In this document: positions 36,647-48,424 of the stretch, piece after piece
Layout: each line of letters opens with the position of its first letter
How positions within the stretch are numbered: position 1 is the first letter of the stretch
DNA from: Impatiens glandulifera
Taxonomy: Eukaryota > Streptophyta > Magnoliopsida > Ericales > Balsaminaceae
Assembly: GCF_907164915.1 (NCBI RefSeq)
Contig: NC_061866.1
Coordinates: 22,794,117-22,858,116, forward strand
Direction of reading: 5' to 3'
DNA: 64,000 nucleotides
Position numbers and translations under genes: made by a program
Notes under the pieces: model-generated
Told to the model about the DNA's origin: nothing
The model's database searches: none
What the model saw: the letters and a program-made list of their open reading frames with translations, nothing else

Positions 36647-37260
36647 TAATCTAATCTGATCATAATGGTTGTTGTTGTAGTAGAGATCGATGTATTTCAC
36701 TATATAGCTATATATATATATATATGGTTTCAACAAACCTATTTTTCTTAAACATATTTTTTTCAGAAACATATAATTAATAATGTGATTTAGTAATTGG
36801 GATGATAATGTTTGATTACTAGTACTGTAATCTCTGTTTAAACAAACAAACAAACAGATCTAATTTTCAAACAAATATTCTAAACAAATCCAATTTAAAT
36901 CCATTTTCAGATAAGAAACATATATACACATGTAAATTATTATTATTATTAAAAAAGAACTCACGTAAATTAATTAAGCAGCATACATTTATACTTACAA
37001 TAAAATTAGTTAATTAATAAAAGAATATTCGGCTGTTTGTTAATTAACAAAATATATCACATGTAAATTTGTTCATAAATTTAGGAGGATTTATTAAATA
37101 CTTAAAATGGAACTATACAAGACTGAGATGTTAAATAAGGTTATTTTTATGTATTTTAGAATCAATTTAAAACAATGTCAGAGAAACTGAATTGCTTCCA
37201 ATTTAAATGGTGGTAAGCAAACAAGAAATCGGTTCCTCCTTTATGATATTACAAACAATT
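36647..37260. other. 3' flank of the MADS-box gene, no gene seen
   Basis: Contains a short (TA)n at about 36710-36725 and AT-rich DNA. Nothing else is recognisable. Confidence 0.5.
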
Positions 37261-37269
37261 TTGTTTTAT

Positions 37270-37830
37270 AAAGGTTTGAAGATCTCGACCTAAGTCCGAA
37301 GAGGGGAAGGCCCTTGATTGCCTCGGTCGTGCTTTCAGTTTCTGGATCTTCCATAAAAGTCGTTCAACTAATGATTTTTCTTGCTCAAGCTATTTGAACC
37401 AATTATAAATAGATAAAAAAAAGAAAGGTCTGACTTTTGGAATAATGGTATCGATTGGTATTTGATACATTGCGGTCGGTAACGTTGGTGAATTAGGTTC
37501 AGGTACGGAAAGAGAGGGATTTGAACCATCGCAAAAGCCTACATAGCAGTTCCAAATCATCAGAATTACACTTTAATACTATCAACTTTTCTCAATTAGA
37601 ATTGAGAGACTTGCTGCAGTTTTCGAGCCTAGAAACATTTGCAACGCCCTTTTCCACTTGATTCAGTTTCTTCTGTTTTCGTAGTCATCTTCAATCCGGT
37701 GAAGTCAACACTAGTTAGTTTCTGTTGTTTTTTCCTATTATTGTTTGTAGAATCATCCTCTTCTATTTCATCAGATTCCCTATCAAACAAAATGCAAAGA
37801 CTCTCACAAATGGACGTTAAAAAAGAACCA
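37270..37830 (-). other. Possible exon remnants of an unrecognised gene
   Basis: Two minus-strand stretches look coding in composition: about 37820-37660 (ESDEIEEDDSTNNNRKKQQK, then LTSVDFTGLKM) and about 37400-37270 (LEQEKSLVERLLWKIQKLKA). They have better codon balance than the surrounding AT-rich DNA but I recognise no family and see no confident splice sites. Confidence 0.3.
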
Positions 37831-38479
37831 TTACAATATAAAGTAATATTCTATTTCATTGCGAGGTTAATTATTCAATGTAGAATTTATACCTTATTTA
37901 TAATTTGTACCATAAAATAACAATTACACCATCCCATCAAACATCACCTTTTCAATCTAATCAGGTACACCAACTAAAAACTAAGGATATTTTGATCATT
38001 TTATTAAAATAAACTACTTTTACATCAAACAAATTTCTTTTTTTCTAGATAATCAAAGCTTAAACTAGAGAGGAAATGTAATGACGTGGAATTATTAACT
38101 TTAAAAATATCATTAAGAAACTACAGAGAAAAGGTGCTATTGAATTATTTGAGGCAATTCAAGCATAGGATTGCATCAAAATTGACATTGAATCTTAATG
38201 ACAACAAAAAAAAAGTCTAACCCATATGCCAAAAGAACAAAAAGTAAAAGATAAAGTAACAAAGCAAGTGCCATATACATGTACCCTAGCTGAACCGTAC
38301 TAATGTTGAAAATCCAAATACTGAGTGTTTGTAATCACCCAACAAGGTTTTAGTTGCAGGGTCTGAATACAAATATATGCACAAAAAGCATCCATCAATT
38401 TCTGTTTAAAACACTTACATATAAACAACGAGCTTACTTGGAAACTGAAATTTTCATAATCACGATATGAAAGAAAATG

Positions 38480-38765
38480 CCAAAGTTCTTTTTTTTCATT
38501 TGGTATAATTTATTTATTTTTGTATCATACTCCAGATTATAGACTTTAATTTTACTTGATTTCCAAAGTTAGAATTAAAGTGTTTTTCCCATTCATTTGT
38601 ATAACGTTTGTTTTTTTTTTATCATAATCCAGATTATAAAAGGTAATTTTCTTCCTTTTGTATAAAAACAATATTTCTAGATTATATTCCAAATTATAGT
38701 GTGAGATTTTGCTTCGTTTGAAATAAAAATTATTATTTGGATATGATCCTAATTGTTTTCTAAAT
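38480..38765. repeat. Three diverged tandem copies around ATAATCCAGATTATA
   Basis: Units of about 95 bp, each with a palindrome-like (T/A)CCAGATTATA followed by (T/G)(A/G)(A/T)TTTT(A/G)CTT(C/G). The type is reminiscent of hAT MITE ends; no target duplication was found. Confidence 0.5.
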
Positions 38766-39240
38766 TCTTACAAATGTAGATTTTAACGAATCATAAAATG
38801 TGACTATCAAGTGGCTCAACATTATCTAAATACACATATACAATGAAAGATAGTAAATAAGGTTGTGAAAATTAGAGAAGACAACCTAATGAACACTAAA
38901 TCAATCTGAAGATGATAACTAAAAAGGGTTCATTTCAGCATCCAACCTTACTCCCCTATTTTGTTAGAATTTTAGTTTAAATTTGATATACAACTCTCAC
39001 ATGCATTTACCTTATTGCTAGCAAATGAAATAACTACTATCATCATAAATTACACAGTTAAGTTTGTAATGGATATTTTGTAATGGATATTTTTGAAACA
39101 GATAAACACTACTCCAGTTTCATTCTTCCTGTTGGGATGTAAAAGGAATACTCCGCCTTTTAAGATAATACAGATGCCAAGTTCTATAACTTAAATCAAA
39201 ACACTAGTTGTTAAATAATGAAAGAGTATAGACTTGAACC
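38766..39240. other. Non-coding sequence
   Basis: The last exon expected for RNase H2A was looked for here on the minus strand and not found. No other feature was recognised. Confidence 0.5.
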
Positions 39241-39660
39241 TCCTGGATACCCAGATCCAAAATTTCTATTCATATTATCAGCAGTTTCATCTAGTTCCTA
39301 ATTTCGAAGTGCTCGATCTCTTGTAAATTGACATGTCAAAGAAATGCTTTGGAATTGTTTCAACAAAAAGGATTTGCATCCACATTGTGTTAAGAAAAAT
39401 TTAATCACCTTAGCGACAATGCTTGCTCCACTCACAACTGGATATAGACTATCAGCTTTTTTTGGGACTAAAAATTTTATGAATGTAAATCGTTCAATCA
39501 ATTTCACTATGTATTTATCTGGATCTCCAACTGTATCTACATAAACCTGAAACAGTAACCATAAACACAAAAAGTCCTTGTTTGATACCGTTTATAGTTT
39601 ATCCCATCATTTGATGCAGGGTTCAGAAGCCCATTTAGGAAGATGACTTCCAGATTCCAT
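39241..39660 (-). pseudogene. RNASEH2A: RNase H2 catalytic subunit A pseudogene fragment
   Basis: Known: RNASEH2A is the catalytic subunit of RNase H2, which removes ribonucleotides from DNA. Minus-strand parts: 39660-39613 encodes the N-terminus MESGSHLPKWASEPCI, which normally runs straight into the catalytic DEAGRGPVLG motif; that motif is absent. 39546-39409 encodes [12 protein letters not shown] and [19 protein letters not shown] with an intact CAG acceptor and AAG|GT donor. 39324-39241 encodes RDRALRN, a TAG where Trp is expected (39298-39300), then LDETADNMNRNFGSGYPGG and a GT donor. The middle third of the gene and the last exon are missing, and the acceptor before RDRALRN is degraded. 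Retained introns point to a DNA-level copy, not a processed one. It cannot encode an active enzyme. Confidence 0.88.
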
Positions 39661-40269
39661 TGATGTTCTACTGAAACTAGTCGCTAACGAAAACTCTCTC
39701 TGTGTCCAGATTTTTGTGCTTCCCGCCAGAAATTTAGCAAACGGTAGGGAAAAGGCAACGTCGATTAGTCGGATAAATTTTCCCTTTCTTTAAGAACATA
39801 TATTTATAGAAACAAGTCCCTCAAATATAGTAAGAGGTTTAAATCGAAGAACAAAGTTAGATATCACAACCAAAGAGGCAAATTAAATTAACCATCAAAT
39901 TTAGTCTCATTTTATTTTATGTAACCATATTATCAACTTTTAACATAGAATATCTCATTATCAAGGATCACTCTCAATTCAAATTAAATTATATTTCATT
40001 ATTTTAAAATTAGCTTTTTAAAGTTAGTATTCTTCAATAAAAGTCTTTTTTTTGTTTATATCACACATTTTTTCCACTTATGTGTAGGGCCAAAAGTGAA
40101 GACCGTCTTAGAGTAAATGTTGGGTCAAATTATATTGACTAACGATATTTTGATGATGAACTTGTAGAAAACTTAAATAAGAATTAAGCTAAGCCGTCTA
40201 ATTGTTTTTGTGCATGTGCATCAAAAATATGCCAAGTTAGACTTGGTTTGAATCAGGCTTATTAGATGT

Positions 40270-40680
40270 ATTGCTAGTTAGACGTGCAGTCTAACAGATG
40301 AAAGTTAGACGCTGGTGTCTAACTCTTTCAGACAAGTCTGAAGTGAAACGTAGTTAGACGTGCAGTCTAACAGATGAAAGTTAGACGATGGTATCTAACT
40401 CTTTCAGACAAGTCTGGAATGAAACGTAGTTAGACGTGCAGTCTAACAGATACATAGTTAGATGCGCAGTCTAACAGATACGTAGTTAGACGCGCAGTCT
40501 AACATAAAGGTAGTTAGACAAGAAGTCTAACAGATACGTAGTTAGACGCACAGTCTAACAGATACGTAGTTAGACGCGCAGTCTAACCGATACGTAGTTT
40601 GACGCACAGTCTAACAGATACGTAGTTAGACGCGCAGTCTAACAGATACGTAGTTAGACGCTAATGTCTAACTCCTTCAG
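40270..40680. repeat. Hairpin minisatellite inside the 5' LTR
   Basis: About 12 units on the TTAGACGTGCAGTCTAAC core, with GCGCAGTCTAAC as the common variant here. It also holds two copies of a longer composite unit with CTTTCAGACAAGTCTG. Confidence 0.92.
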
Positions 40681-41130
40681 ACTAGTCTCAAGTGAAATGT
40701 AGTTAGACGTGCTGTCTAACTCCATTAGACTTTGTGGACTAATGAATTTTTCTATTAGACGTAGATGTCAAACATTCCTTAGACTTGACAGTGTAATGAA
40801 GCACGTCTAATGCCTCGCTTCAGCAGCAGCTTAAAGTTAGCATCCGTCTACTCACGATCAACTACTTGTACGCTACTCCCGCTTCACTAATCCATGTAGA
40901 TCAGTACGACAATCAATTGCATCCAATGAATGAATGCCACGTAACTAAATATTCTTTACACTACTTGTTCCTTGTAGGACAGTCCTAGAAGAATGTTTGG
41001 CGCACTACCAGATTGGTACGGTCACGATTCTTGTGCACAGAGCCTGTTGTACTCTTGTACTATGGGCGGCTTTCCAATCGACGCTAGCCACGTGTCAATG
41101 TAGAAGATTCGACCATTGATGATTGTCTTC

Positions 41131-41140
41131 TATATAAAGA
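41131..41140 (+). promoter_or_regulatory. TATA box of the copia 5' LTR
   Basis: TATATAAAGA followed by CCCTCAAGGACAACAGAC; the position about 515 bp before the LTR end suits an LTR promoter. Confidence 0.6.
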
Positions 41141-41647
41141 CCCTCAAGGACAACAGACAAGACGCTGGTTTTTCGCACTATCTCACGAATTTCTGTCTGT
41201 CTGCTTACTTTCTAATTTTGTACATCATCTTCAAGAGAGAGATAAAATCAAGAACATTGTCTAGTTGAGTGATATTCTTAAAAATACTGTAAGTTGAACA
41301 AAGTCTAGTTTGTTCAACAGTTAGCTAGCCAGTAAACTGTATTTGTTTCAAAGAAGTAAATTAAATCATTTCGGTGGTTGGAAGAAAGGGTGACATAGGA
41401 GAGTTTTCTCCGAACATCCATAAACAAATTGCTGTGTGATTTACATTCTATCTTCTCTTCTCTCATTGGTTCTTAGCTTCAAAACAGAGCAAACGTTTAC
41501 ATATTTGAATCGCTTTAAGAGTTTGCAAGGGTTTGTGAATAATAGAAAGTGATATTGATCCCTAATAGGATTTCTATCAAACCGTTCTCCAAAAGTTGTC
41601 ATCAATAGTTAGACTCCCGTCTATATTGATTACACTGATCTTATCAA

Positions 41648-41661
41648 TTGGTATTAGAGCC
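41648..41661 (+). promoter_or_regulatory. Primer binding site
   Basis: TTGGTATTAGAGCC one base after the LTR end. Plant copia elements typically carry TGGTATCAGAGC, complementary to initiator tRNA-Met; one base differs. Confidence 0.85.
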
Positions 41662-41695
41662 CTGTTTCTATTCTTAAGCATCAAGAACATAAATC

Positions 41696-42804
41696 ATGTA
41701 TATCATTAACAAGATCCCTCTACTTTCGAAAGAAAACTACGATTATTGGATGATGAGAATGCAAGCTCACTTGACTGCTCTTTATTGTGATATGTGGAGT
41801 GTAATTACCGATGGTCCCATAAAGATTGCAAAACCAAGACGTGAGTGGACAACTGAAGATAAGATGACTAACAATTTCGACAACGTTTCCAAAGATATTC
41901 TATATCAATCAATAAACATGAATATATTTTGTGATATCAAATTCTGCTCCTCTACTAAAGATATTTGGGAAAAACTGATTCATATCTATGGTCGTAACAT
42001 TCAAACTAAGAAGAACCAGAAAGATCAGAAGGGTCTTGTATGTGCTGAAAACAAGTACAAATGGGCCGATAGCGACTTAGAGGACTCACCTAGTGAAATT
42101 GAAATAGAAGCCGTCACATGCTTGATGGCAGATGATCAATCCAAGGTAAATGATCTTCCCTCACAAGAATTTACCAACGAAGAGTTAATTGTTGCACTCA
42201 ATGACATGGCCATTGAGTACAATAAGTTATCAGATTATTTTAATGAATTGAAAGCAAAATATGAGACCATATCTCCTCTTCATCTCAAATATATAAACTA
42301 AACATTTCTAAAAAGAAAATGGTTGAGCTCTCATCTGAGAATGAGATGCTCAAAGAACAGATTCAAACTCTTTCTTCTGAAAACAAAAGGTTAAACTATA
42401 TTGTTAGCGCTTAGACAAGGTCTGGAGAAGTTTTCAAATATCAGATTAGTCTGTTGAAACTTGCTGGATCTAAATCCGGTTTAGGATTTGATAGTAATGA
42501 CCCAAAACAGTCCTGTAAAAAGTTAAACTCAGCAACTGACAAGTTTAAACCAATAATTTTTGTCAAAGGGAGTCTAACTAACATTGAAACTGATCCAATC
42601 CATGAGGAGTTAGCTTTGAAGGATGAAATAACTTATGTTCCGCCGACTGTTAGCTGGCTGAAAATTAAGTTAGAAGCAACTAGCAAATATGTAATCAAAA
42701 ACCTAACAAGAATTCAAGGAGTTTTAAAAGAAAATTATCCTCTAAAGCTAAGGGATTATTGGCTAGCGGAAAGACGTCTGCTAAGTCAAAAGTATGCTCA
42801 TTAA
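41696..42804 (+). pseudogene. Copia gag region, internally deleted and broken
   Basis: Starts at ATG 41696. The first about 100 residues are the N-terminus of a copia UBN2-type gag (NYDYWMMRMQAHL, FCSSTKDIWEKLIHIYG). The text then jumps to a hydrophilic region (KKNQKDQKG, DSDLEDSPSEIE) and a coiled coil (about 42170-42400, ending in MLKEQIQTLSSENKRLN). The central gag part and the CCHC zinc knuckle are missing. Stops at 42299 and 42412 and later breaks separate gag from pol. Confidence 0.8.
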
Positions 42805-42929
42805 TCACAAAACAAAATGGGAAATCCATAAAAATAACTCAAATATGGATTCCTAATGGACTAGTTGACCGAGGACCCAAGTGAACATGGGTACCAAACG
42901 ATTGTAAATATTGTTTTGTATAGGAACGT

Positions 42930-45893
42930 AGTAGTGACTGCCTAGAAAATTTTGTTTGGTATTTGGACAGCGACTGTTCCAGACACATGACAGGAAACAG
43001 GCAGCTTCTAACTGATATAACAGATTGCTCAGGTCCTAAGATCACATTTGGTGACAACAAGAAGGGTAAGAATATCCATGGTAATCTAACCATTAATGAT
43101 GTTTTACTTGTTGACAATCTGTGTTACAACCTGATTAGTATTAGTCAATTATGTGACAATAGCCTATCTGTTGATTTTTAAACTCATGCATGCCTAGTTA
43201 AGGATTAGCATAGTAATACTCTGTTAACCGAAGCAGGGTAGGAAATTCTTATAAAATGAACTAGCAAAATAAGACATCTGACCCTATGTGCATGATTGCC
43301 AAGAATGACGAGAAATAGTTATGGCATAAGAGGTTTAACCATCTAAATTTTAAAACCATCAACAACATTTGCTCGCATAATTTAGTGTTTGGTTTACCTA
43401 AATTACAGTTTTCAAAGGACAAGGTTTGTCCTTCTTGCCAGTTAGGAAAATAGGGCTGATCATCGTTCAAAAGTAAAGGAAAATCTCAATCCAGCCATTG
43501 CTTAAAACTGTTACACATGGATCTGTTTGGTCCAATTCCTATAAAAAAAACTTAGGAGGAATGAGATTTACCCTAATAGTTATTGATTAAAATCTTTAGA
43601 AGAATTTAGAACCAGAAATCTTTAAGTATTGCTTCTATTAGAAGTGATCAAAGAACTAAGTTCACCAAAAGACGCATATCCTCTTATCTCGAAGAGTATG
43701 GTATTAGACACGAGTTGTCTAGTGCTAGAACTCCACAGCAGAATGGCATTGCTGAGAGAAGAGTAAGGACACTAAAAGAAGAAGCGAGATCTATGCTTGT
43801 AGAATCAGGTGTTCCTTAGAGGTTTTGGGCAGAAGCCATAAACACAGCATGTTACACACAAAATAGGTTGATAATCAACAAATATTTTGATAAAACACCC
43901 TATGAACTGTTTTACGACAGAATTCCTACAGTGTCTTACTTTAAAGTATTTGGGTGTAAATGTTTTATCCATAACAATGGGAAGGATTATCTGACTGCCT
44001 TTGATGCTAAAGTAGATGTTGGAATCATGCTGGGATATTCCTTAGTAAGCAAGGATTCCAGAGTATATAACAACAGAACACAAACTATTGAGGAATCCTT
44101 ACATGTTGTTTGTGATGAGTCTGTTGAAAGTAATCTCATTGATCCCACCGACATTGTCAGTAGATTAGAAGCGACAAGTCTTGAGTTTGTGTGTGAGGAT
44201 GAAGCTCTAGCTAAACGGATTCCATTGTCTGATCTTGTGGCTGATCCGGTTGAGAACCAACCAGACGTTCAAAATCCTGTTCAACAAGATGTTGATAGTT
44301 CGGACGTCGCAGAGCCATCTGGTCAGACGACTAATCCTTTAGGACCCAACTTCAGATGGAACAAGAATCATCCACCATATTTGATAATCGGTAATCTTAA
44401 CTCTACTCGTAGGAAAAAACGTCAATTAATGGATGAAATAGCCAACTCCGCCTTTATCTCTCAAATTAAACCCAAGAAAATAGGTGATGTAGTGCTTGAT
44501 CCAGATTGGATCAATGCTATGTAGGAGGATTTAAACCAATTTGTGAGAAATAAAGTTTGGATCTAACTCCAAGACTGACTGATCAATCGGTCATTGGAAC
44601 TAGATGTGTCTTTAACAAGCTTAGTTAAGATGGCTTAATTATAAGAAACAAATCCCGGTTGGTTGCCCAAGGATACAGACAGGAGGAAGGCAACGACTTT
44701 TATGAGTCATTTGCACCTGTAGCTAGACTAGAGGCAATTAGAATCTTCCTAGCTTATGCATCATTTATGAATTTTAAAGTTTTTCAAATGGATGTGAAAA
44801 GGGCATTTTTAAATGGTAAACTAAATGAAGATGTTTATGTTGAGCAACCCATGGTTTTCGAGATCATACTTTACCAAATCATGTTTTTAACTTTGAGAAA
44901 GCTTTATATGGTTTGAATCAAGCTCCAAGAGCTTGGTATGATACATTGACTAAGTTTTTGTTTGATCATGATTTTGCTATCGGAACTGTTGATAAAACAT
45001 TGTTTAGATTTGTTAAAGACTCTCACATTCTACTTGTTCAAGTATATGTTGATGACATTATATTTGGATAAACTAACCCTAAACTGTGTGAGAAATTTGC
45101 CAAGCTGATGCAGGATAGGTTTGAGATGAGCATGATGGGAAAATTAACTTTCTTTCTCGGTCTTCAAGTCCGTCAGGTGGAGAAAGGAACATTCATCAAT
45201 CAAGCCAAATACACCAAAGAGTTGTTGAAGAAGTTCGGGATGGAGAACTACTTTGCTGCAGCTACTCCACTAAGCTCCTCTAGTAAGTTAGACAAAGATG
45301 ATGGTGGACAGGCTATAAACATCACTGCCTATAGAGGTCTCATCGGATCCTTGCTCTATCTCACTACCAGCATGCCAAACATTCAATATGTTATTGGTGT
45401 CCGTGGAAGATTCTAGGCTAATCCTAAACTCTCTCACTTTACTGCTGCTAAACGTATTCTGAAATATTTAAAGGAAACTCAAAATGTGGGACTGTGGTAT
45501 CCGAAAGATTCCAGTTTCAATTTAACTAGTTTCTTAGATGCAGACTATGCAGGGTGCAAATTAGATAGGAAAAGCACTAGTGGAACTTGTCAGTTCCTTG
45601 GAGATCGTCTAATCTCATGGTTCAGCAAAAAGAAGATGTCCATTGCTACGTCTATAGCTGAAGCAGAGTACCTTACTGCAGGAAGTTGCTGCTCTCAGCT
45701 CTTTTGGGTTCAACAACAACTAAGGGACTTAGGGATTGAGGCAGAAGAATCTCTAATTTTCTGCGACAACACAAGTGCTATAGCCATCACATACAACCCA
45801 GTTCTGAATTCTCAGACAAAGCACATCGAAATCAGACACCATTTCAAAAGAAAAAATCAATCATTTTTTGAATCTCAACTGTACCAAAAATAA
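42930..45893 (+). pseudogene. Copia pol region, broken and 3'-truncated
   Basis: Domain order protease, integrase, RT, RNase H is diagnostic of Ty1/copia. Landmarks: DSDCSRHMTG (42964, protease-like), LWHKRFNHLN (about 43320, pre-integrase), RTPQQNGIAERRVRTL (about 43728, integrase catalytic Glu region), VFGCKCF (about 43948), [12 protein letters not shown] (about 44656) and [12 protein letters not shown] (about 44788) in the RT, YVDDIIFG (about 45047, RT active site retained), FFLGLQV (about 45150), DADYAGCKLDRKSTSG and SIAEAEYL in RNase H (about 45537-45670). Stops or frameshifts occur in every domain. The text ends at HIEIRHHF (about 45843), short of the usual pol C-terminus, and no 3' LTR follows. 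Confidence 0.92.
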
Positions 45894-46230
45894 TTCTTCA
45901 TATTAATATTCAGTGTAATGAACCTGTATATGGATTTTGTATGACAATAAGCTCGAGATTTATTAAATTTATAACCTATAAAATTGGGGAGTGAAAATGG
46001 AGTATCTATAGAATGCCCTTCTTAAACAAAGTTTGTAAAAATTACTTGGTTTGAAAAATGCATGTCCAAGTTTAAGAAATAGATATCATTTGAAAATTCT
46101 CAATTTTATAGTTCATTTCAAATTTATTCAACAAAGAGAGCAAACATGACGAATTTCATGGGAGACTCGTGTAATGATTATGCAACCACGAGTCTCATTT
46201 GTGGTTGTTCTTCAAGATGTAGTGTGAATA
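45894..46230. repeat. Junction after truncated copia; shared 95-bp segment
   Basis: 45925-46015 matches 27325-27420 in the same orientation. The remainder is unassigned. The copia element is cut off about 50 bp before this. Confidence 0.5.
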
Positions 46231-46239
46231 ACATCACCA

Positions 46240-46535
46240 CAATCGCAATTCTACTTAGGAATTATGTTTAAGTGATGTAATTATTATTGTAATCACAAGT
46301 ATACTTAATCATTACATTCGTGTGCGAATAAACATCATTTTTCAGCTTAGCGATTATATTAGTGTGATAAAATTATCGTTGTAACCATAAGTCTTCTTAG
46401 TGATTACATTCTCGTGTGACTAAATATCACTCTTCATCTTAGCGGTTATATTCGGAATATATAATTATTATTCTTAACAAAAAATTTCTTAGTGATTACA
46501 TTCGTGTGTGAATAAACGTCTCACTTGAAGTGCGA
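46240..46535. repeat. Degenerate tandem repeat, unit about 110 bp
   Basis: About three copies of a unit with CTTAGTGATTACATTCGTGT, GAATAAACATCA and GCGATTATATTAGTGTG text, diverged by substitutions and small indels. Confidence 0.75.
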
Positions 46536-46589
46536 TCTGTACAATTAGTGTGTCGTATGCGTCTTGATATGCCGACAATATTGTCGCGG

Positions 46590-46805
46590 TCATAATCGTC
46601 GTTAAAGAAACCCTCGGTCGCGGTCGCAAAGAAATCATACACCGATCGTTATCGTGTCATCTGTGCGATCTGTGTGAATTGTGTGTCGTGATTTCATCTC
46701 TCGATCGTGGTCGCAAAGAAATCACACATCGTTCGTTGTCGTGTCATCTGTGTGATCTGTGTGATCTGTGTGTCGTGTGCGTCGTGATTTCATCTCTCGT
46801 TTGGA
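46590..46805. repeat. GC-richer tandem repeat, unit about 100 bp
   Basis: Two copies containing GGTCGCAAAGAAATCA, CGTTATCGTGTCATCTGTG-like and GTGTGTCGTGATTTCATCTC, with short internal TCTGTGTGA repeats. Confidence 0.8.
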
Positions 46806-46959
46806 AGGGTCGTCTTATCGTAGAAATTTACTAAATCTCCTCATCGATCTCTCTCGATTGAAAATTGATACCATTCTCGGTCAAGACTAGAGTGCATCAG
46901 GAAATCAATTTTCTTGAAATTCTACAAATTTCAAACCTATGTGTATTGTAATGTTGTTA

Positions 46960-47592
46960 AAATCTTCGCTAATACGAATTCGTCCGTGTCGGCCACTTTA
47001 AATATGACTTTTACAAACATTGTAGCTTCAACAGTACGGGCAATTTCCTCTTTGTCAATAGTTGGTAAAAGCCCGACCAACTCTATCCTTTAATCGGGCA
47101 ATGGGTGAATTCAACATCTGCTCCTTTAATCTTAAGACATAGAATTCGATGCAGCTAACCTTCACAAAGGCTCGGGAGAGAATCTCTCGAATATTCACCT
47201 TGAAAATCATGGATCTCCAAAATCAGGAGGAAAGGGTGGAGATCAGACTGACGTGAGCAAGAGCAATAATAAGAATTTTGTAGTCAAAACGCCAGGTATG
47301 GTTTCTACCAATCCCAATAACACTCATGAAATGAATACAAATGATAATTGAACTGTTAGTGGAATACATACTGATAGCCTAGATTGTGATAGTCTAGGAC
47401 ATGCTCTAGGAAACGATAGAGTAGTTCAGGAAAATAGTCTAAGAAATAAAAATGCACAGGTTATTAACTCGGATTCCAATAGGAATCAAATTCAATTTGA
47501 GACTATTGAGATACCTGACTCAGACGAAGAAACAGGGAAAATAATCCAGAAAGAAATAAAAGAGAAAGAATTAATGTAGAAAATCTAGGTGA
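46960..47592 (+). pseudogene. LINE ORF1-like fragment interrupted by a retrotransposon
   Basis: Plus-strand text with several frames: TFTKARERISRIFTLKI (about 47157) and a long hydrophilic stretch (GKGGDQTDVSKSNNKNFVV, IEIPDSDEETGKIIQ) resembling the low-complexity part of plant L1 ORF1. The frame ending ERINVENLGE at 47592 continues after the inserted element as TGKTQKTITKALGKETDLRK (53558-53620), which shows the insertion point. The resemblance to L1 ORF1 is by composition and is moderate; the interruption is clear. Confidence 0.55.
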
Positions 47593-48424
47593 TGTTGGAA
47601 TTTTTAAATTAATTCTATAAATTCCATTAATGAATGGAAATTAGAATGTGGGTAATTAAATAAAATCAAATTCACATGAAATTAAAACGTGAATTAAAGG
47701 GTGAAATTTGATCCAAAGGTATAATTTAAATCAATTAATTGATCTAAAATGCCTTGATGACCAATTAACAAAATGTTGTTAACTTGTAGTATAACTTACA
47801 TGAGTTTGTTCTTATTATTATTTGTTATGATAATTAATATTATTATTAACAAATTGGAAAATCATGTAACGTTAGTATTGAATTGTAAATGCCTTAATTG
47901 ATTTGGAAAACAATTACTCTATAATGAAGAGAAAAACATTAAGGTAAAGAAGAGGCAAACAATGTCAACCGTTGGATCAAATGATGATTTTATTTAATGG
48001 TTCAACTTTTCAACAATATAAAATCTCTCATCTCTAATCTAAAACTCACTTCATCATTTAATTTTTTCTCACTCTAGAATTCCAAAAGTCTTCTTCTTGT
48101 TTTGTGAGTGTTCTTCGAGTTCTTTGCTCGATATTTCCGTTGAAACCCGGTGATAATTCAGGCACGCTGATCAAGTTTGACGATTAGTGATTTCAGTACA
48201 GAATCACTACTGGATTCGTTGTATCCTGGGAGACAGCCATCTACGATAAGCTCCAGCACAAACGGTAGACGATGGAACTGTTTTAAGGGAAATGTGTTTA
48301 ACACATGCATCGAATCAACATCTCAATCAGTGATTTCGTTCTTCATATATTTTATTTATTTCATTTATTTGTACATCATTTTATATATATTTCTGTACTT
48401 TATTTCAAGACAGAATATCTAACA
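47593..48424 (+). mobile_element. 5' LTR of the GGTGA-flanked retrotransposon
   Basis: TGTTGGAATTTTTAAATT to ATCTAACA, proper TG...CA ends. It matches 52721-53552 and 16873-17703 along its length. Confidence 0.92.

Larger units (their letters stand above)
40118..41646 (+). mobile_element. 5' LTR of a copia element (hairpin-minisatellite LTR family)
   Basis: 1529 bp from TGTTGGGTCAAAT to GATCTTATCA, directly followed by a tRNA-Met-type primer binding site. It has the same family features as 32271-34464 and 61265-62973. The hairpin array is shorter (about a dozen units, 40275-40670). A TATA box lies at 41131. Confidence 0.9.

Noticed and set aside
47593..48424. Solo LTR at 47593-48424
   Set aside because: First read as solo because no target duplication flanks it directly; GGTGA recurs after the second LTR at 53553, so the two LTRs bound one element.
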